The notes beneath the pieces were generated by a model. The model searched no databases and was not told where the DNA came from. It was given only the letters and a program-made list of their open reading frames with translations. Of a stretch of 64,000 nucleotides of DNA, positions 10,065 through 19,376 are shown in pieces. Within the stretch, counting starts at the first letter, position 1. Each line of letters begins with the position of its first letter. Both the position numbers and the translations under genes were made by a program. Location: contig NZ_CP042171.1 in the NCBI RefSeq assembly GCF_005938645.2, positions 3,596,001 through 3,660,000 of the forward strand. The letters are read 5' to 3'. This DNA is from Pedobacter sp. KBS0701 (lineage in GTDB: Bacteria > Bacteroidota > Bacteroidia > Sphingobacteriales > Sphingobacteriaceae).

Positions 10065-12893
10065 CTAATTTCTTTCTTCAGGTAATAAAACCGCCTCAAT
10101 CAGCCTTTTTTCATCAAGATATTTCGTTGCTGTTTCCCGGATCGACTTCAACGTCAGCTTTTTGAGATCATTCATATATGATGCGTACTGATTTAAAGAC
10201 TCAGCGTCTTCCAGCTGCCCTGCAATGTAACCAAGCCACCACTGATTTGAGCTTACAGAAGTTTCACGCGACCGGATGCTTTCAGCAATATATTTTTGGA
10301 CATTTACCTCCTCTGGCCCCAGATCTTTAAGTTTTCTAACCTCATCAAGTGCTGAGGTGATCAATTTTGCATACTGTTTTGGATCGCAATCAAAAACAAT
10401 GGATAGTTTAAAGGTAGACCTGGGATTTTTATCAAGCCCCAAATATACCGAAGGGCTATATACCCCACTCTCTTCTTCCCTAAGCCTTTCGATCATCCTG
10501 ATCTGAAGTATTTCCCTGATTGCATCCATTCTGATCCTGTTCTCAGGACTGTATTGGAAATCCCCCGAAAATACCAGTTCAACTCTGGCCCGTTGCGCAA
10601 TTCCTTTTTTAATTAAAAGCTGCACTGCTTTTTCCGGCAACTTAATCCCATTATCGATGAAGTAATTTTTATTGCCAGTTGTAGGTAATGAGCCAATGTA
10701 TTTTTCTATTAAAGGTTTAAGACTGTCTATTTCAAAGCTTCCAACGAAAGTGAATACCATATCTGTATTGTTAGAAAATCTTTCGCTGAAGATTTCAAGG
10801 CAACGTGCCATATTGATCTGATCAAGCTTGGCCAGACTTGGTGCAGTCCTTCTAAAATTATATCCACCAAATATTGCGTTTATTGAATCCTGAAGAATTG
10901 CCTGAGGGTTTTTATCCCTTCCCAATAGGGCTAACCTACTTTTATCAATCAGGTTTTTGAATACAGCGCTATCAATCCTCGGTTCCATCAGATAGGCATA
11001 AGCCAGCTGTAGTGCCCCACCGATATTACTATTTGTACTACCCCCGGAAATACCCTGGCTCAGCTCGCTGATAAAGGGTTGCATCCCCATCTGCTTATTG
11101 GCCAGAAAATCATCCATATCTCGCGGGCCAAAATTGCCAGCGCCTGATGAAGATACAATGGCCGCAGCATTTTTTGCAGACTGGTAGTCTTTTTGTCCAT
11201 AAACGGATGTTCCTCCCGGTGCAAAACCCGAAAAAAGAATCTCATCCTTTTTAAAGCCGGTCGGCTTGAGAATAACCTTGATTCCGTTGTTCAATACCAT
11301 TGTTGTTATTCCGTTAGCCTGATCTAATGTTGTAGCAACAGATCTACCAGCAACAGGCTCTTTGCGCAAGAGGCTTTTCGGTGCTAACAGAGCAGAAGTG
11401 GTGGATGTAAAGGATTTTTGAGTACCTGGATCCATCCATGACCTGAATGTTACTTCATTGGGAATTATCGTATTATCGGGAGCAAGGATAATGATATCGG
11501 TATTATCTTTCCTGATATATTCGGCAGTTAGCCTGTTCAGGTCTTCAAGATTGATCTCCGATAAAAACTTTTTTACAAGCGCATATTCCATATCGATGCC
11601 CGGAGCCAGGTCATGGCTTAAGAAATAGGCAATATATTCTTTAGCATAGCTATCTGAGCTGATGTTGTTTTTTTCTGTTATGGCATTCTCCATAGTGCTT
11701 GCATAGCTATTTTTCTCAATATCTAGCTCACTTTGCATAAAGCCAGATTGTTTTAATGAAGCAATTTCTCTCCAGGCGGCAGACACCCCCTGCTTAAGTT
11801 GACCGGGTTTTACCACAACACGGAAACTAAAATTATCCACATTGGCCAGTAGCTTTCCGATACGTGCATCTGCCTGGAGAAAATCCTGGTTATCATTTCT
11901 GGAAAGTGCGCGGAAGCGTTTAGCCAATATCCCGTTAAAAAGTCTGGTTACAATTGCCTTTCTAAACTCAGCGGCCGTACTCAGCGCCGCAGCCTTATGT
12001 TTGATGATAATCTGCGCCACAGTAGAAGACATTTCAGGATCGCTCAAAGTCAAAAACTGGTTCTTGCCAGTGAGATCGATCGTATAAACAGGCCGCTTTT
12101 TCTCATTTAAAGGGTTTTTAAGTTTAGAAAAGCTTTTTCGGACCTGTTTTTCCACTTCGTTCACATCAATATCGCCAACAATAACAACTGCCTGTAAATT
12201 TGGTCTATACCAATCTTTATAAAAACGCTCTAAGGCGCTCTTCGGGAATGACTTTAGCATCTCATCCGTTCCGATAGGTTCACGTATTGCATATCGGGAA
12301 TGGTTAAAAAGTACCGGGGAATAATGGGCCTGCATTCTGTTTTCTACGCCAGCCTGGAGGCGTTTTTCTTCTAGAATAACACCACGTTCTTTATCTATCG
12401 CACCAGGGTCCAGCGTAGCAGCGTTTGCCCAGTCCCGCAGAATCCTTATTCCATTGTTCAGTATTTCCTTATCCGCAGGGATCGGCAGTTGATAAACTGT
12501 CTCATCAAACCCCGTATATGCATTTATGTCTGCACCAAACCGTACTCCATTTTTCTGTAGATAATCTACCAACTGATTTTTAGGAAAGTTTTTGGTACCG
12601 TTAAAACTCATGTGCTCCATAAAGTGTGCAAGTCCCCTTTGATCATCATCCTCAAGTATAGAACCAGCTTTCACCACCAGATTTAATACCGCGCGGTTTT
12701 TAGGCGTTTCATTATGCCTGATGAAGTAGGTAAACCCGTTTGACAGTTTACCTGTACGCACATTTGGATCTAACGGTAAAGGCTTTTCCGTGCCTTCTTC
12801 CTTTTGCCGGGCGTTTAACGATTGCCCCAAAAAGATAGATATGAGGATTAACAAGAGCAGTCTGGGGATGTTGATTACTGAAATTCTGGACAT
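10065..12893 (-). CDS. M16 family zinc metalloprotease (pitrilysin/insulinase type), secreted
   Basis: 942 residues, with an N-terminal hydrophobic signal at about 8-28. The M16 domain carries the inverted zinc motif HFMEH at 90-94, the expected downstream Glu in GVILEEKR (171-178), and a second, non-catalytic M16 half (from about 530). The length fits a single-chain two-repeat M16B protein. Such enzymes cleave peptides in a closed chamber. It is the last gene of the SusCD-2 locus, 67 bp after susD, with a strong hairpin between them. A role in processing a peptide imported by the SusCD pair is inferred from context. Confidence 0.93.
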   Translation of the reverse strand: MSRISVINIPRLLLLILISIFLGQSLNARQKEEGTEKPLPLDPNVRTGKLSNGFTYFIRHNETPKNRAVLNLVVKAGSILEDDDQRGLAHFMEHMSFNGTKNFPKNQLVDYLQKNGVRFGADINAYTGFDETVYQLPIPADKEILNNGIRILRDWANAATLDPGAIDKERGVILEEKRLQAGVENRMQAHYSPVLFNHSRYAIREPIGTDEMLKSFPKSALERFYKDWYRPNLQAVVIVGDIDVNEVEKQVRKSFSKLKNPLNEKKRPVYTIDLTGKNQFLTLSDPEMSSTVAQIIIKHKAAALSTAAEFRKAIVTRLFNGILAKRFRALSRNDNQDFLQADARIGKLLANVDNFSFRVVVKPGQLKQGVSAAWREIASLKQSGFMQSELDIEKNSYASTMENAITEKNNISSDSYAKEYIAYFLSHDLAPGIDMEYALVKKFLSEINLEDLNRLTAEYIRKDNTDIIILAPDNTIIPNEVTFRSWMDPGTQKSFTSTTSALLAPKSLLRKEPVAGRSVATTLDQANGITTMVLNNGIKVILKPTGFKKDEILFSGFAPGGTSVYGQKDYQSAKNAAAIVSSSGAGNFGPRDMDDFLANKQMGMQPFISELSQGISGGSTNSNIGGALQLAYAYLMEPRIDSAVFKNLIDKSRLALLGRDKNPQAILQDSINAIFGGYNFRRTAPSLAKLDQINMARCLEIFSERFSNNTDMVFTFVGSFEIDSLKPLIEKYIGSLPTTGNKNYFIDNGIKLPEKAVQLLIKKGIAQRARVELVFSGDFQYSPENRIRMDAIREILQIRMIERLREEESGVYSPSVYLGLDKNPRSTFKLSIVFDCDPKQYAKLITSALDEVRKLKDLGPEEVNVQKYIAESIRSRETSVSSNQWWLGYIAGQLEDAESLNQYASYMNDLKKLTLKSIRETATKYLDEKRLIEAVLLPEERN

Positions 12894-12905
12894 AACAATA
12901 GCTTA

Positions 12906-12936
12906 AGCATTGCCAGATTATCCATCTGGCAATGCT
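12906..12936 (-). other. Intercistronic 12-bp perfect hairpin between susD and M16 gene
   Basis: AGCATTGCCAGA (12906-12917) pairs perfectly with 12925-12936 around a 7-nt loop. No T-tract follows in the direction of transcription, so it is less likely a plain terminator than an mRNA-stabilising or attenuating stem separating the susCD message from the protease gene. Confidence 0.7.
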
Positions 12937-12960
12937 GTTGTGGGTTTAGGAAAAAAATGT

Positions 12961-14358
12961 TTATCGCCTGTTCTGTGGCAGGCTCGAATTGGTGATTGCT
13001 TCTTGCGGAATGAGAATGGTATACCGCGGATCATTGGGAGGAAGTGTATACACCGTACCGTTAATGGTTCTGGAAAGGTTTTTAGCAAACCTGATATCCA
13101 GGTTAAGCCTGCGCAGATCCGACCATCTGGTTCCCCTCATCACCATTCCCTTGCGCCTTTCGGTAAGGACAATCGCCAGTGCATCTGTTGCGGTTGCCGC
13201 AGTTTTGTTAACATAGGTTCCGGTTCTCCAGCGGGAAACCAAAAGAGCATTCAGATCGGCCATGGCACTGGTTGCATTCCCTGCCCTGGCATAACATTCT
13301 GCCCTGATCAGATAAAGTTCATCTACAGCCAGACCATTGAAGAGCTTTGAAGACCCAACCGCTGACTCATGGTTACCGGTAAAGCGAAAGGTCCCGCTTG
13401 GCACTGGCACATCGGTATTTTCCTTAAAAAGAATGGTTTTTCTCAAATCATCGCTGTCGAAGGAGGCTATTACCGATGGGTCTATTATCGCCAGGTCTTC
13501 ATCCCCATAACCAGGCTCCAGCACAGCATTCTGGTTAAATATGGTGCTGTGAAAAATGACCTCTGTATTGAACCGGACAAACGGGGCAAAGCTTGCCGGG
13601 TTTAGCGTATTAAAATCGATCAGATTGCTTTTTAGCGCCAGAGCAGAGGATGAGCTTGCCAATGCATTTGGGTAATCGCCCATTGAGAGGTAAACACGGG
13701 ATAGCATAGCATAAGCGGCGGCCTTGTTAGGTCTGGAGGAAATAGTTGAGGTCACGTTCAGCAATGCTGCAGCCTCTTTGAGGTCCTGAACAATCCGGGC
13801 ATAGGTATCCCCTACAGTTGCCCTCGCCTGGACATCATTGATATCTGACATGAGCCTGATGGGCAGTCCCTGGTCCTGCCCTGTTTGGGATCCAAATGGC
13901 GAAGCATAAAGCTGTGCAAGGTTCCATAACGAGTAGGCTCTGAAAAAAAGCGCGCTTCCTCGCAAATTTGACAACACAGCAGCAGATTCCTGACCAGCAA
14001 GTTTGTCGAGGGTTTCCATAATCAGATTGGCATGGTAGATCTTATTGTATGGCCCTTTCCAAAGATCGGCCGAATTTCTGATGGCCTGAGGCTGCCAGGC
14101 GTAAATAGCGCGGTCCTCAAGGGTAACCGGGTCTGAATTGTACCGGGAATCTTTGAGGTAATAATCATCTGCCGAAATCTCTCCATCAATGGGATATCCG
14201 GTATTGAAAAGCTCATAGTTATCAAGCAGTAGCTGGCAGTCTTTTGCGGTTTCTAAAAATGATTGATCGCTGTTTTTTTTGATATCTATAAACTTTTTAC
14301 ATGACAAGCTCAACATGCTCAATAAAAGTATAGGTAGTATATTCCTGATAAATTTCAT
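12961..14358 (-). CDS. RagB/SusD family lipoprotein (second pair)
   Basis: 465 residues. Lipobox Cys20 (SMLSLSCKKFIDI), SusD N-terminal helices (residues about 90-150, LRGSALFFRAYSLWNLAQLY) and the C-terminal ERRKGMVMRGTRWSDLRRL signature. It is shorter than the first SusD in this window, which is usual for SusD proteins of STN-SusC/FecR loci. It follows the STN-type SusC by 12 bp. Presumed to be the surface ligand-binding lid of that transporter; the ligand is unknown, and the downstream M16 protease hints at a peptide or protein (inference). Confidence 0.94.
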   Translation of the reverse strand: MKFIRNILPILLLSMLSLSCKKFIDIKKNSDQSFLETAKDCQLLLDNYELFNTGYPIDGEISADDYYLKDSRYNSDPVTLEDRAIYAWQPQAIRNSADLWKGPYNKIYHANLIMETLDKLAGQESAAVLSNLRGSALFFRAYSLWNLAQLYASPFGSQTGQDQGLPIRLMSDINDVQARATVGDTYARIVQDLKEAAALLNVTSTISSRPNKAAAYAMLSRVYLSMGDYPNALASSSSALALKSNLIDFNTLNPASFAPFVRFNTEVIFHSTIFNQNAVLEPGYGDEDLAIIDPSVIASFDSDDLRKTILFKENTDVPVPSGTFRFTGNHESAVGSSKLFNGLAVDELYLIRAECYARAGNATSAMADLNALLVSRWRTGTYVNKTAATATDALAIVLTERRKGMVMRGTRWSDLRRLNLDIRFAKNLSRTINGTVYTLPPNDPRYTILIPQEAITNSSLPQNRR

Positions 14359-14369
14359 GGTCGTCCAAA

Positions 14370-17300
14370 TTAAAAGTTAGCTGAGAAACCAAGGCTGTAA
14401 GTCCTGGGGATTGGATAATCGAATACATCGGGATCAATTCCCAGGTCGTTTGCGCGCCAGATTACCCCAAGGTTGCTGACGTTGGCATAAATCCTCGGAT
14501 TTTTAATAAACATTTTAGGTTTTACTTTGAAGGAATAAGATAAATTAATCTCCTGCAGGCGGATATGGTCTCCCTTAAGTACGTTGATGCTCGAGTAATA
14601 GTAAAAATTGTCGCGGTTCAGATTCGTGGAGCTGATCACAGCCGAAGGCACATTGGTGATGAGCTCATCACCCGGTTTTTGCCATCTGTTTTCATATTCT
14701 ACACCCTGTATAACTGAGGTACTACTGAAAAGATCCGAATAATTAACCACATTGTTTTTGGGCCTGCGAAAGTAATAGCCAAGTTTGTAGAGAATATTTG
14801 CTGAAAGCGAAAAACTTCCATAACTGAATGTATTTCTTAATGAGCCAAAAAAGACCGGAACGCCGGAACCAAAATATTTAAGGGACCCGATAGGCTGGTT
14901 TTGGATCGCGTTATAATTTAAAGTACCATCTGTAGCGTTGGAAATAGCGACAGGCTGTCCGTTTACAAAACCTCTGGGATCTCCGGTAGCTGGATCAAGC
15001 CCTGCCCATTCATAGCCAAAAACACGTGACAGATCGTACCCCTCATTAAAAGTTCCCGAACTATTGGAAACCACCTGACCAGCCGTGCCAGCCTCTCCGG
15101 CATAGAGTTTAGTTACTTTTACTTTATTGTAGCTAAAAAGAAAATTGGTGTTCCATCTGAATTTATCCGAGCTAACATTGATCGAATTTAGCGTAAGGTC
15201 CCAACCCTGGCCGCGAAGATTTCCGGTATTGTAAATGATATGGGTATATCCCGTGCTCGGGTCTAGCGGACCATCGGTAAGCAGATCGGTTGTTTTCTTG
15301 TTGTAATACTGAATGCTTCCAGACAGGCGGTTTCCCCTTAGCACGAAGTCCAGTCCGATATTAAAAATCCCGGTTTTTTCTGGTCTGAGCTGATTATTGG
15401 ATATGCCGGTAGAAAGGCCAGTGTAAGCGTAGGGAAGATTATTATCCCCATTAAAATCAGAATAGGTGATCAATGGCCTGGCCAGAACCGATGGGTTTAC
15501 GTTTCCGTTATATCCAAATGTTGCCCTGAGCGTAAGGGTTGGAAACAGTGAGGAATGGTAAAAAGCTTCCTTGTTTATATTCCAGGCTCCCCCTACAGAA
15601 TAATATGGAGCACCGGACTGATTGGTTCCCTGCCCAAATTCGCTGGAAATATCTTTCCTAAAACTACCTGAAAGCGTATATCTACCATTGTAGGTATAGG
15701 CTGCATTGCTATAATAGCTAAAAGTCCTTACTCTGTTATCTACAAATCCGGTGGAAAGATTACGGATATAATTTCCATTATAACCACTAAAATCTTCCGA
15801 AAAAGCAATCGGGATCATTGTTTTATAATCCAGCTGGTTTACCGATCTAAGGGTATTTTCATTGTAGCCATAATAACCATCATTTTTTACAATGCTGTAC
15901 ACCTGAGCAACATCAATGCCTGCAATGGCTGCAATCTGGTGCTTGCTACCAAAGGTTTTGTCGTAATTCAACTGGCCGCGCATGGTCTGATTGCTTGATT
16001 TGGTCAGTGCGGTAGTATATTGTCCGCCAGGGGGCAGCTGATTTACAAAGGGAGTTACCGGATCACCTGTCATCGGATTTACTGAAGAATTAGAGGTTGT
16101 AAAGTAATTCAGCAGATTCCGCATGTAAAATGAATTTTCACGGTAGAGGCTATTTTCTTCGTTTCTTCCAGAATTGTAGTTATATATTAATTGCGCAGAT
16201 AATCCTTTAAAAATGGTGTAACGAATGTTAAAGTTCAGATTAAGATTCTGCGATTTTGTATCATTATAGCCTTCAGAAATGTCATTCAAAGGAAAATACC
16301 TGTAAGATAAAAACTGGGTTGGATAGGTGCTTTCGAACAGGTCCACGAAACCTGGGCGGTAAGTTTTTGTGACCTGTAGTGGTGTTCCGTTATCATCAGC
16401 CAATCGGGTATAAGGCTGAAAACTTGCATCTGTTACACCGCTTATCCTGTTTTCCTGTGCCTGTTCATTATTTTGTTGAACATTATAACTGATGTTACCC
16501 TGTATCTCCAGGTTTTTTATCGGTCTGAATGATCCATTGTAACCAATCACCATCCTGTTCAGACCAGAATTTTTGGTATTGTTGATGGAACGATCGTAGC
16601 CCCCGGATAATCTATAATTAAATTTTTCGCTGCCGCCATCCACAGCAAGTGAATAACTCTGGGTAACGCTGTTCCTTAAAAAGTATTTGGTGTAATCCCT
16701 TCGGATATCGTTTCCGCGCAGTGCATCAATCTGGGCATCTGCCTCGGCCTTGGTCAATGTACCCTGATTAAGGTAGGCATCCATAATCTCAGCTACCGGA
16801 GATACGGGTTCCTGACCGTAAAGGCTGGTAATGCTAACTGGTGGCAACGGGCGGTTATTGGTGATGAACTGTAGTTTTTGTGCATCGATCAGATCAGATA
16901 CACTCATGGTTTTATTATAGAAAAGATCCACCTTTTCCGAGATATTCAGGTTGCTGTTGAAAGAAATCCTGGCAGGTCTGTTGTATGCTCCTTTTTTTGT
17001 AGTAACTACAATAACCCCATTGGCAGCCCTTGAACCCCAGATAGAGGCTGAAGCAGCATCCTTTAAAACAGTAATGCTTTCTACGTCGTTCGGATTGACC
17101 TTATCGATAGAATAGGGGCTGGCAATCCCATCAATAACCACCAGTACCTGTCCGCTGAAATTCCCATTGGCATCTGCATTGGTGGATTCATTTAACGTAT
17201 TTTTTCCCCTGATGGTTAAGTTGGCCAAAGGAGACCGTTGTGCGTTGATGTTACTGGATATCGTTGGTCTGAGGTCATTTCGGAAATCTATCGAAGTGGT

Positions 17301-18071
17301 TATTCCTTCGAGTCTTCTGATCAGGTTAGGATCGGTACTGTGCTGAAGCTGTTCCTTCGTGATCACCTCGAAAGACCCGGTTGCACGTTCTCTGGGAAGC
17401 TGCTGATAACCTGTAGAAACAATCTGAACATCGTCCATTGCAAGCGCCTGTGGGTCAAGCTTAATCAGATAGCTGGATTGACCATTTAGGGTTACCGTAT
17501 CTGTTTTATATCCTACATAAGATACGATCAGGCGGCCCTTTTCGCCCACATCTTTAAAAATGAACATCCCATCAATATCAGAAAGTGTCTTTTTTGCGGT
17601 GCCTTCCAGCCTTACATAGGCGCCCAAAAGTGGCAGCCCCTTTTCGTTAAGTACCTGTCCCCTGACATCAATCAGATTAAAATAATCGACCAGCTTATTG
17701 AGCAAAGACTTTTCCTGTTTTTTTATGATTATCGTTTTTTCATCGATCGTGTAGCTTAAAGGCTGGTTTTTAAAAATCAGATCAAGCACCTCTCTGATTT
17801 CAGCACCCTTGACCCTAATATTTACGGGTTTAGCTGAGTTTAAAAGGCCATCGGTATATACAAAATTGTACCCTGCCTGCTTGCGCAATTGCTGAAGTAC
17901 ATTGACCAGGCTTGCATTGCTTTCAGAGATAGTTACGCTCTGAGCATAGCTGGCAGCGCTTACCTGCATGATGGTTGCTATTAGGATAACGGTGGTGAAT
18001 CGCATAATGAGCAGAAGTTTACTGATATACCCACCGGGCATAGCATTTTCCTTAGTATAAATTTTATACAT
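14370..18071 (-). CDS. SusC/RagA TonB-dependent transporter with N-terminal STN signalling domain
   Basis: 1233 residues. Signal sequence within about 1-44 (ending ASYAQ), then an STN domain (about 50-115: LVNVLQQLRKQAGYNFVY, then VLDLIFKNQPLSYTI), a CarboxypepD_reg domain (about 135-215), a plug (VVVIDGIASPYSIDKVNPND, VLKDAASASIWGSRAANGVIVVTTK) and the beta-barrel. STN domains contact a FecR-type anti-sigma factor in the periplasm and report substrate occupancy. The FecR gene lies immediately upstream and the ECF sigma gene further upstream, a textbook surface-signalling arrangement. ATG at 18071 is the first in-frame start; the Met codon ten residues later (MPGGYISK) is an alternative. Confidence 0.96.
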   Translation of the reverse strand: MYKIYTKENAMPGGYISKLLLIMRFTTVILIATIMQVSAASYAQSVTISESNASLVNVLQQLRKQAGYNFVYTDGLLNSAKPVNIRVKGAEIREVLDLIFKNQPLSYTIDEKTIIIKKQEKSLLNKLVDYFNLIDVRGQVLNEKGLPLLGAYVRLEGTAKKTLSDIDGMFIFKDVGEKGRLIVSYVGYKTDTVTLNGQSSYLIKLDPQALAMDDVQIVSTGYQQLPRERATGSFEVITKEQLQHSTDPNLIRRLEGITTSIDFRNDLRPTISSNINAQRSPLANLTIRGKNTLNESTNADANGNFSGQVLVVIDGIASPYSIDKVNPNDVESITVLKDAASASIWGSRAANGVIVVTTKKGAYNRPARISFNSNLNISEKVDLFYNKTMSVSDLIDAQKLQFITNNRPLPPVSITSLYGQEPVSPVAEIMDAYLNQGTLTKAEADAQIDALRGNDIRRDYTKYFLRNSVTQSYSLAVDGGSEKFNYRLSGGYDRSINNTKNSGLNRMVIGYNGSFRPIKNLEIQGNISYNVQQNNEQAQENRISGVTDASFQPYTRLADDNGTPLQVTKTYRPGFVDLFESTYPTQFLSYRYFPLNDISEGYNDTKSQNLNLNFNIRYTIFKGLSAQLIYNYNSGRNEENSLYRENSFYMRNLLNYFTTSNSSVNPMTGDPVTPFVNQLPPGGQYTTALTKSSNQTMRGQLNYDKTFGSKHQIAAIAGIDVAQVYSIVKNDGYYGYNENTLRSVNQLDYKTMIPIAFSEDFSGYNGNYIRNLSTGFVDNRVRTFSYYSNAAYTYNGRYTLSGSFRKDISSEFGQGTNQSGAPYYSVGGAWNINKEAFYHSSLFPTLTLRATFGYNGNVNPSVLARPLITYSDFNGDNNLPYAYTGLSTGISNNQLRPEKTGIFNIGLDFVLRGNRLSGSIQYYNKKTTDLLTDGPLDPSTGYTHIIYNTGNLRGQGWDLTLNSINVSSDKFRWNTNFLFSYNKVKVTKLYAGEAGTAGQVVSNSSGTFNEGYDLSRVFGYEWAGLDPATGDPRGFVNGQPVAISNATDGTLNYNAIQNQPIGSLKYFGSGVPVFFGSLRNTFSYGSFSLSANILYKLGYYFRRPKNNVVNYSDLFSSTSVIQGVEYENRWQKPGDELITNVPSAVISSTNLNRDNFYYYSSINVLKGDHIRLQEINLSYSFKVKPKMFIKNPRIYANVSNLGVIWRANDLGIDPDVFDYPIPRTYSLGFSANF

Positions 18072-18186
18072 TTGTTTGGTTGGTTTAGGTGTTGATAGAA
18101 TCGTAAGTTTTGTCTCTTGAACCAGTTATTGGCCAGTTGTGTTGCAAGCACTTCTGGCTTTTTTGGCCTATTTTTTTTTCAGGTAG

Positions 18187-19320
18187 TTATTGTGTTACGA
18201 TAATCCTCCTTCCCTCAATTTTAAAATGAACCTTATCGGTCAGCTCAAGTTTCTTTAATACCTGGCTTACGTTAGAAAACCGGCTCACTACTCCGCCAAA
18301 TTTATCCTCTGGCAGATCGCCTTCATATACAATTTCTACATTGTACCATCTGGAAACCTTTTTCATAACCGATTGAATATTTTCACTCTTAAACATAAAA
18401 TAGCCGTTTTTCCATGCCACCGTCGCTTCCAGATCGGCCTGGACAACAGAAATCTGATTGCCCAATAAAACCGTCTGTTCTCCCGGTCTGAGTATAATAT
18501 TCCCTTTATCTATCCTGCTTAAAGCAGGGGTGCTCACACGAACTTTGCCACTCAGGAGCGTGGTTTTGGCTGTTGGCTCGTCACGGTAGGCATTAATATT
18601 GAAATGTGTGCCCAAAACCTCTACCTGCTGGTTGGCGGTTAATACCCTAAAAGGCTTTACCGCATTGTGGGCAACTTCAAAATAAGCTTCGCCCGAAAGC
18701 TCTACAAGCCTGTCCTTGGCTGAAAACTTTAAAGGATACTTCAGGCTGGATGCCGCATTCAGCCATACATGGGTCCCGTCTGGCAGAATTACCTGGTACT
18801 GTTCCCCATTAAAAGTTTCCAACTTGTTCTGCCGGTTCGTTGCATTTCCATCATCGGATTGGCTAAGGCTATAAATCAATTGTCCATCTGCTGTCTTGCT
18901 AACCGAAACGCCTGGCTCATTCACCAGCTGGCCATTTACGGCATCGCTCAGCATTATTTTTTTTCCATTGGATAAGGTTAATGTAGCCGAATTTTTCCCT
19001 GGTTTTATAGCCGCAGCGGCAAGGTGAAGATCGGTACCGCTGTTCATCTTATACAGATAAAAACCGATGGATAAAGTAATCAATATTACCGCAGCAGCTG
19101 CGATTCTAGGCCAGATATTAATCTTTTTTGTTTTCAAGACTTTCTCTTCCAGACTATCCCAGATATCATCTACCGCATCTGATCTTTCCTGCATAGTAAG
19201 AACCTCTTTATCCCCTTCGCGATAGGATAACGACCAGCTTAGCAACAGCGCTTCTTCCTGAGCTGTTGCTAAGCCATTTTTATATCGTTCAAGCATTTCT
19301 GCTATTTCTTTCTCGTTCAT
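18187..19320 (-). CDS. FecR-family anti-sigma factor (FecR + DUF4974)
   Basis: 377 residues. A cytoplasmic sigma-binding N-terminus (about 1-80, MLERYKNGLATAQEEALLLSW), one TM helix (about 86-107), a periplasmic FecR domain (about 170-265, with EAYFEVAHNAVKPFRVLTAN) and a C-terminal DUF4974 domain (about 300-375). It transmits the STN-SusC signal to the ECF sigma factor. In most Bacteroidota loci it follows the sigma gene directly; here a two-gene ABC module lies between. The 56 bp in front of it carries a two-part motif also found in front of the ABC ATPase gene. Confidence 0.95.
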   Translation of the reverse strand: MNEKEIAEMLERYKNGLATAQEEALLLSWSLSYREGDKEVLTMQERSDAVDDIWDSLEEKVLKTKKINIWPRIAAAAVILITLSIGFYLYKMNSGTDLHLAAAAIKPGKNSATLTLSNGKKIMLSDAVNGQLVNEPGVSVSKTADGQLIYSLSQSDDGNATNRQNKLETFNGEQYQVILPDGTHVWLNAASSLKYPLKFSAKDRLVELSGEAYFEVAHNAVKPFRVLTANQQVEVLGTHFNINAYRDEPTAKTTLLSGKVRVSTPALSRIDKGNIILRPGEQTVLLGNQISVVQADLEATVAWKNGYFMFKSENIQSVMKKVSRWYNVEIVYEGDLPEDKFGGVVSRFSNVSQVLKKLELTDKVHFKIEGRRIIVTQ

Positions 19321-19335
19321 TGCTGTTCTTGTTTT

Positions 19336-19369
19336 AGTAAGACAAGATAAGGGCTATATAGGAGGTATA
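19336..19369 (-). repeat. Leader motif copy 2, upstream of fecR
   Basis: On the minus strand TATACCTCCT (19369-19360), 12 variable bases, then TCTTGTCTTACT (19347-19336). The same two blocks with an 11-base gap occur at 22646-22614 upstream of the ABC ATPase. This may be an ECF-sigma promoter or a duplicated insertion border. Confidence 0.7.
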
Positions 19370-19376
19370 TGAAATT

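Noticed and set aside
12910..13350. Plus-strand 146-codon frame
   Set aside because: Lies antisense to the second SusD gene and the susD/M16 gap; composition is not protein-like and SusD is clearly the real gene.
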